From: Methanobrevibacter sp.
GTDB taxonomy: Archaea; Methanobacteriota; Methanobacteria; Methanobacteriales; Methanobacteriaceae
DNA: 16,309 nt
Assembly: GCA_016291275.1 (NCBI GenBank)
Contig: JAEEWY010000012.1
Span: forward strand, 1 to 16,309
Direction of reading: 5' to 3'
Shown: piece after piece, positions 14,252 through 16,309 of the stretch
How the letters are laid out: the number at the start of each line of letters is the position of its first letter
Numbering within the stretch: the first letter of the stretch is position 1
The notes under the pieces: model-generated
Databases searched by the model: none
Seen by the model: only the letters and a program-made list of their open reading frames with translations
Told to the model about the DNA's origin: nothing
Position numbers and translations under genes: made by a program

Positions 14252-15376
14252 TTATTCATTCAATATTTCTCTCATAACTTCTAGGAATTTCTTATCTTCT
14301 TCCAATGTACAAATGCTTATCCTAAAGTAATATTCGTCTAATCCCTTAAATGAAGTGCAGTCTCTTACAATCATTCCCCTTTTCATGAATTCTCTTGTAA
14401 TCTCTGCAGCTGTGTAACCTGTATCATGAATGTCAATCAACATGAAATTGGAATATGATTTATAGACTTTAACGGATTTCATTTTTGATATCTCATCATA
14501 AAGGAAATCTCTGCTTTCTATTCCATCCTTAATTGATTTTTCAATGTATTCAGTATCTTTTATTGTAGTGAGAGCAGCTATGTAGGAAAGTTTTGTAAGT
14601 GAGAAGACAGGCTTGATCCTGTGCATGAATTCGATGATTTCCTTGCTTGAAATACCATAGCCTATTCTCATTCCTGCAAGTCCCATCACTTTAGACATGG
14701 TTCTTAGAATGAAAATATTGTCATATTCATCTAAAAGGTTTACATTGTTGGTTAGGGAGTATTCAAAGTATGCTTCATCTATTACAACTACTGCATCACA
14801 CACTCCCCCTTTGGATTTATTGGTTTTATCGAGAATTGCTCTTAAGTCATCTTGTGAAATCAATGCTCCAGTTGGGTTATTCGGTGTGCATAGGAATAGC
14901 ATCTTTGTTTTTTCATTTATTGCATTGAGTACAGAATCCAAATCAAGGGTATTTGTTTCCAAATTCCATTTTGCATAATTTGGAATTGCACCATATGGCT
15001 TGAATAAGAATTCATAATACATGTAAGAAGGTAAAGGGACTATAAATTCGTCGCCAGGTTCAATGAAGGTTTTTGCTAAAGTATCAATAAGTTCATCTGC
15101 ACCATCTCCTCCAACGATTATCTGTTCTGGCTTTACATTGGAGTATCTTGCAAATTCCTTTTTAAGTTCTTCCAAATCGGATTCAGGGTATCTGTTAATG
15201 TTTGCAAGTTCTTTTTCAATAGCTTCCTTTACTTTTGGAGATGGACCCCATGGATTTTCATTAGATCCCAATTTGATGATATCTTCCTTTTTCACTCCAA
15301 ATTCCTGTGCGATTTCCTCTTTTGATCTTCCAGGAACATAAGGGTCTAATTCCTCTACTTCTTTACGTACTTTCAT
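14252..15376 (-). CDS. hisC: histidinol-phosphate aminotransferase
   Basis: The protein has 374 residues, typical for HisC, a fold-type I PLP aminotransferase that converts imidazole-acetol phosphate and glutamate to histidinol phosphate. It opens PYVPGRSKEEIAQEFG and KLGSNENPWGPS (substrate-binding region), then YP-E at 63-65. T164-P-N-N-P-T-G170, D200-E-A-Y203 and the PLP lysine K229 in TMSKVMGLAGMRIGY are all present, with R237 in that last block. C-terminal YFRISICTLEED holds the substrate carboxylate/phosphate arginine. It is cytosolic. No other his gene is adjacent, common in archaea where the pathway is scattered. AAGGT (minus sense) precedes the ATG. The radical SAM gene follows after 46 bp and is probably co-transcribed. 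Confidence 0.94.
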   Translation of the reverse strand: MKVRKEVEELDPYVPGRSKEEIAQEFGVKKEDIIKLGSNENPWGPSPKVKEAIEKELANINRYPESDLEELKKEFARYSNVKPEQIIVGGDGADELIDTLAKTFIEPGDEFIVPLPSYMYYEFLFKPYGAIPNYAKWNLETNTLDLDSVLNAINEKTKMLFLCTPNNPTGALISQDDLRAILDKTNKSKGGVCDAVVVIDEAYFEYSLTNNVNLLDEYDNIFILRTMSKVMGLAGMRIGYGISSKEIIEFMHRIKPVFSLTKLSYIAALTTIKDTEYIEKSIKDGIESRDFLYDEISKMKSVKVYKSYSNFMLIDIHDTGYTAAEITREFMKRGMIVRDCTSFKGLDEYYFRISICTLEEDKKFLEVMREILNE

Positions 15377-15415
15377 TATTTTACCTTCTTGAATATTTTT
15401 TAATCTTTGATAGCC

Positions 15416-15450
15416 AGCATTTAATTAGCATTATGATAAGATGATTATAA
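15416..15450 (-). promoter_or_regulatory. hisC promoter with tandem AATGCT boxes
   Basis: In minus-strand sense a TATA-like TTTATAAT lies at 15452-15445. About 20 bp downstream two AATGCT hexamers (15432-15427 and 15421-15416) start exactly 11 bp apart, one helical turn, near the expected start site. A possible regulator site; evidence is spacing and position only. Confidence 0.3.
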
Positions 15451-15467
15451 ATTTTAAATTTATTTAT

Positions 15468-15500
15468 AAAAAAAGTTGATGAATAGATGATTTAATCATC
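15468..15500 (-). terminator. hairpin with the carbonic anhydrase-like stop codon as its loop, plus T-run
   Basis: In minus-strand sense GATGAT (15500-15495), TAA (15494-15492) and ATCATC (15491-15486) form a perfect 6-bp stem whose three-base loop is the stop codon itself; opening one pair gives a relaxed five-base loop. A seven-T run (15474-15468) follows after 11 bases. Confidence 0.55.
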
Positions 15501-15968
15501 GTATTCATTTGCAAGTTCAACATAGTGTGATGCATTCCAAATAATATGGTCTCTTTGTTCTTGTGTAGTTTCCTTAATAAGCTTTCCAGGAACTCCTAAT
15601 ATTAAGCTGTTTTCTGGGAATACCTTATTTTCACTAACCACTGCTCCAGCACCTACAATGGAGTTCTTTCCAATTTTAGCACCATTTAAAACAGTGGCAT
15701 TCATTCCTATAAGAACATTGTCATCAATTTCACATCCATGAACTACAGCACCATGTCCTATGGACACATTGTCTCCAATTTTAAGAGTCAAGTTTGCTGA
15801 AGTGTGAAGAACACAGTTGTCCTGCACATTGGAGTTTTTGCCAATTCTTATAGGGCCTACATCTCCTCGAATAACTGCACCATGCCAAATGGAACAGTTT
15901 TCACCAATTTCAACATCACCGATTACTTGTGCACCAGGGAATATTTTTACGGGTTCATTGAGTTTCAT
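15492..15968 (-). CDS. gamma-class carbonic anhydrase-like hexapeptide-repeat protein
   Basis: The protein has 158 residues. It is built from left-handed beta-helix hexapeptide repeats: PGAQVIGDVEIGENCSI, IGKNSNVQDNCVLH, IGDNVSIGHGAVVHG, IDDNVLIGMNATVLNG, IGKNSIVGAGAVV. Three histidines sit where gamma carbonic anhydrases bind metal: H55 (VLHTS), H72 and H77 (GHGAVVHG). RGD at 34-36 and QDN at 49-51 are also the family pattern. It lacks the long acidic loop of Methanosarcina Cam, so it belongs to the shorter CamH/YrdA-like group, in which activity varies. It would be a cytosolic trimer. A role in CO2/bicarbonate supply suits a hydrogenotrophic methanogen, but activity is not shown. GAGGAG (minus sense, 15980-15975) is a strong ribosome site. 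Confidence 0.88.
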   Translation of the reverse strand: MKLNEPVKIFPGAQVIGDVEIGENCSIWHGAVIRGDVGPIRIGKNSNVQDNCVLHTSANLTLKIGDNVSIGHGAVVHGCEIDDNVLIGMNATVLNGAKIGKNSIVGAGAVVSENKVFPENSLILGVPGKLIKETTQEQRDHIIWNASHYVELANEYDD

Positions 15969-16116
15969 AATATACTCCTCTTTTATTTTTTTTTATTAAT
16001 CAGATAAATTAATAAATTTAATTGCATTATTTTTTTAATAATTTTTAATAATTTTTAATTATTTTCCAATTATTTTTTTTGAATTGAAAATTAATTAAAT
16101 AAATTTCATAAATTTT

Positions 16117-16309
16117 TTATTCTTCTTTATTCTCTTCTGCTTCTTCCAAAGAGATTTGTCCAGTTTCTTTTTTGTTTTGGAAAATATGCTCTTGCTTTAC
16201 TAAGACTCTCATGTCGGACTCTAAGTCTTCATACAATAAGACACCAGAACCGATTGTAGCTCTCACTCCTATCTTGACTCCAGGGCTTAAGCTTGAGTTG
16301 ATTCCGGTT
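16117..16309 (-). CDS. glmU: GlmU-like sugar-phosphate nucleotidylyltransferase/acetyltransferase, C-terminal end (partial)
   Basis: On the minus strand the frame is open from the window edge to a TAA at 16119-16117, giving the last 63 residues. They read TGINSSLSPGVKIGVRATIGSGVLLYEDLESD, hexapeptide repeats, then VLVKQEH and a charged tail. This matches the end of archaeal bifunctional UDP-N-acetylglucosamine pyrophosphorylase/glucosamine-1-phosphate acetyltransferases (…N-T-S-x-x-P-G-V-K-I-G … V-K-Q). The catalytic part lies outside the window, so another nucleotidyltransferase with the same helix cannot be excluded. GlmU would use the product of the GlmM encoded at 8964-10325. It is 148 bp upstream of the carbonic anhydrase-like gene on the same strand. 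Confidence 0.68.
   Translation of the reverse strand, partial: TGINSSLSPGVKIGVRATIGSGVLLYEDLESDMRVLVKQEHIFQNKKETGQISLEEAEENKEE

Noticed and set aside
1..16309. CRISPR arrays, tRNA genes, insertion sequences, toxin-antitoxin or prophage genes
   Set aside because: No regularly spaced repeats, cloverleaf-like GC-rich segments, transposase motifs or phage proteins were seen on either strand.

Overview
The window looks like a piece of a Methanobrevibacter-type (Methanobacteriales) archaeal chromosome. It is very AT-rich, with T-run gene ends and Shine-Dalgarno sites such as GGTGAT, GAGGAG and AGGAG. It encodes an MtrA paralogue of methanogenesis, an archaeal ATP-dependent DNA ligase, a short ThiC and an archaeal-type sugar-phosphate mutase. 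The genus is inferred; nothing in the sequence proves it. I see no mobile element, CRISPR array, tRNA or rRNA.

Layout, left to right. The 3' end of a queE-like gene (1-111) is followed by a single-domain universal stress protein (242-664) and a stand-alone MtrA that lacks the usual membrane anchor (1027-1602). A MarR regulator (1772-2224, minus) is divergent from a cation diffusion facilitator (2643-3743, plus) with an N-D/D-D metal site. A short-chain dehydrogenase (3951-4721, minus) comes next. Then come thiC (5200-6474) and the DNA ligase (6527-8182), a membrane-anchored OB-fold protein (8455-8853), glmM (8964-10325), and two tandem M14-like zinc hydrolase paralogues (10389-11195 and 11252-11923), only the first with a membrane anchor. 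The right third is all minus strand. In transcription order it has the 3' end of a glmU-like gene (16117-16309), a gamma-class carbonic anhydrase-like protein (15492-15968), hisC (14252-15376), an NrdG-type radical SAM protein (13495-14205) and an ASCH-TPR fusion protein (12171-13307).

How they fit together. GlmM and the GlmU-like fragment would act in sequence to make UDP-GlcNAc for pseudomurein and glycans. The other genes are mixed housekeeping and accessory functions. Some may share transcripts: thiC-lig (52 bp apart), the M14 pair (56 bp apart) and hisC-radical SAM (46 bp apart).

Most notable observations. (i) Several genes carry a compact stem-loop centred on the stop codon, usually with a T-run after it; the clearest are the CDF, OB-fold and carbonic anhydrase-like genes. 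(ii) The M14-like pair has an intact H-x-x-E / H / E set, with one anchored and one cytosolic member. (iii) There is an ASCH-TPR fusion. (iv) The OB-fold protein is predicted to sit outside the membrane. (v) The MtrA paralogue keeps the cobalt-ligand histidine but has no anchor. I did not find a single large undescribed system. The M14-like pair with its glycan-precursor neighbours, and the stop-codon hairpins, are the best leads.
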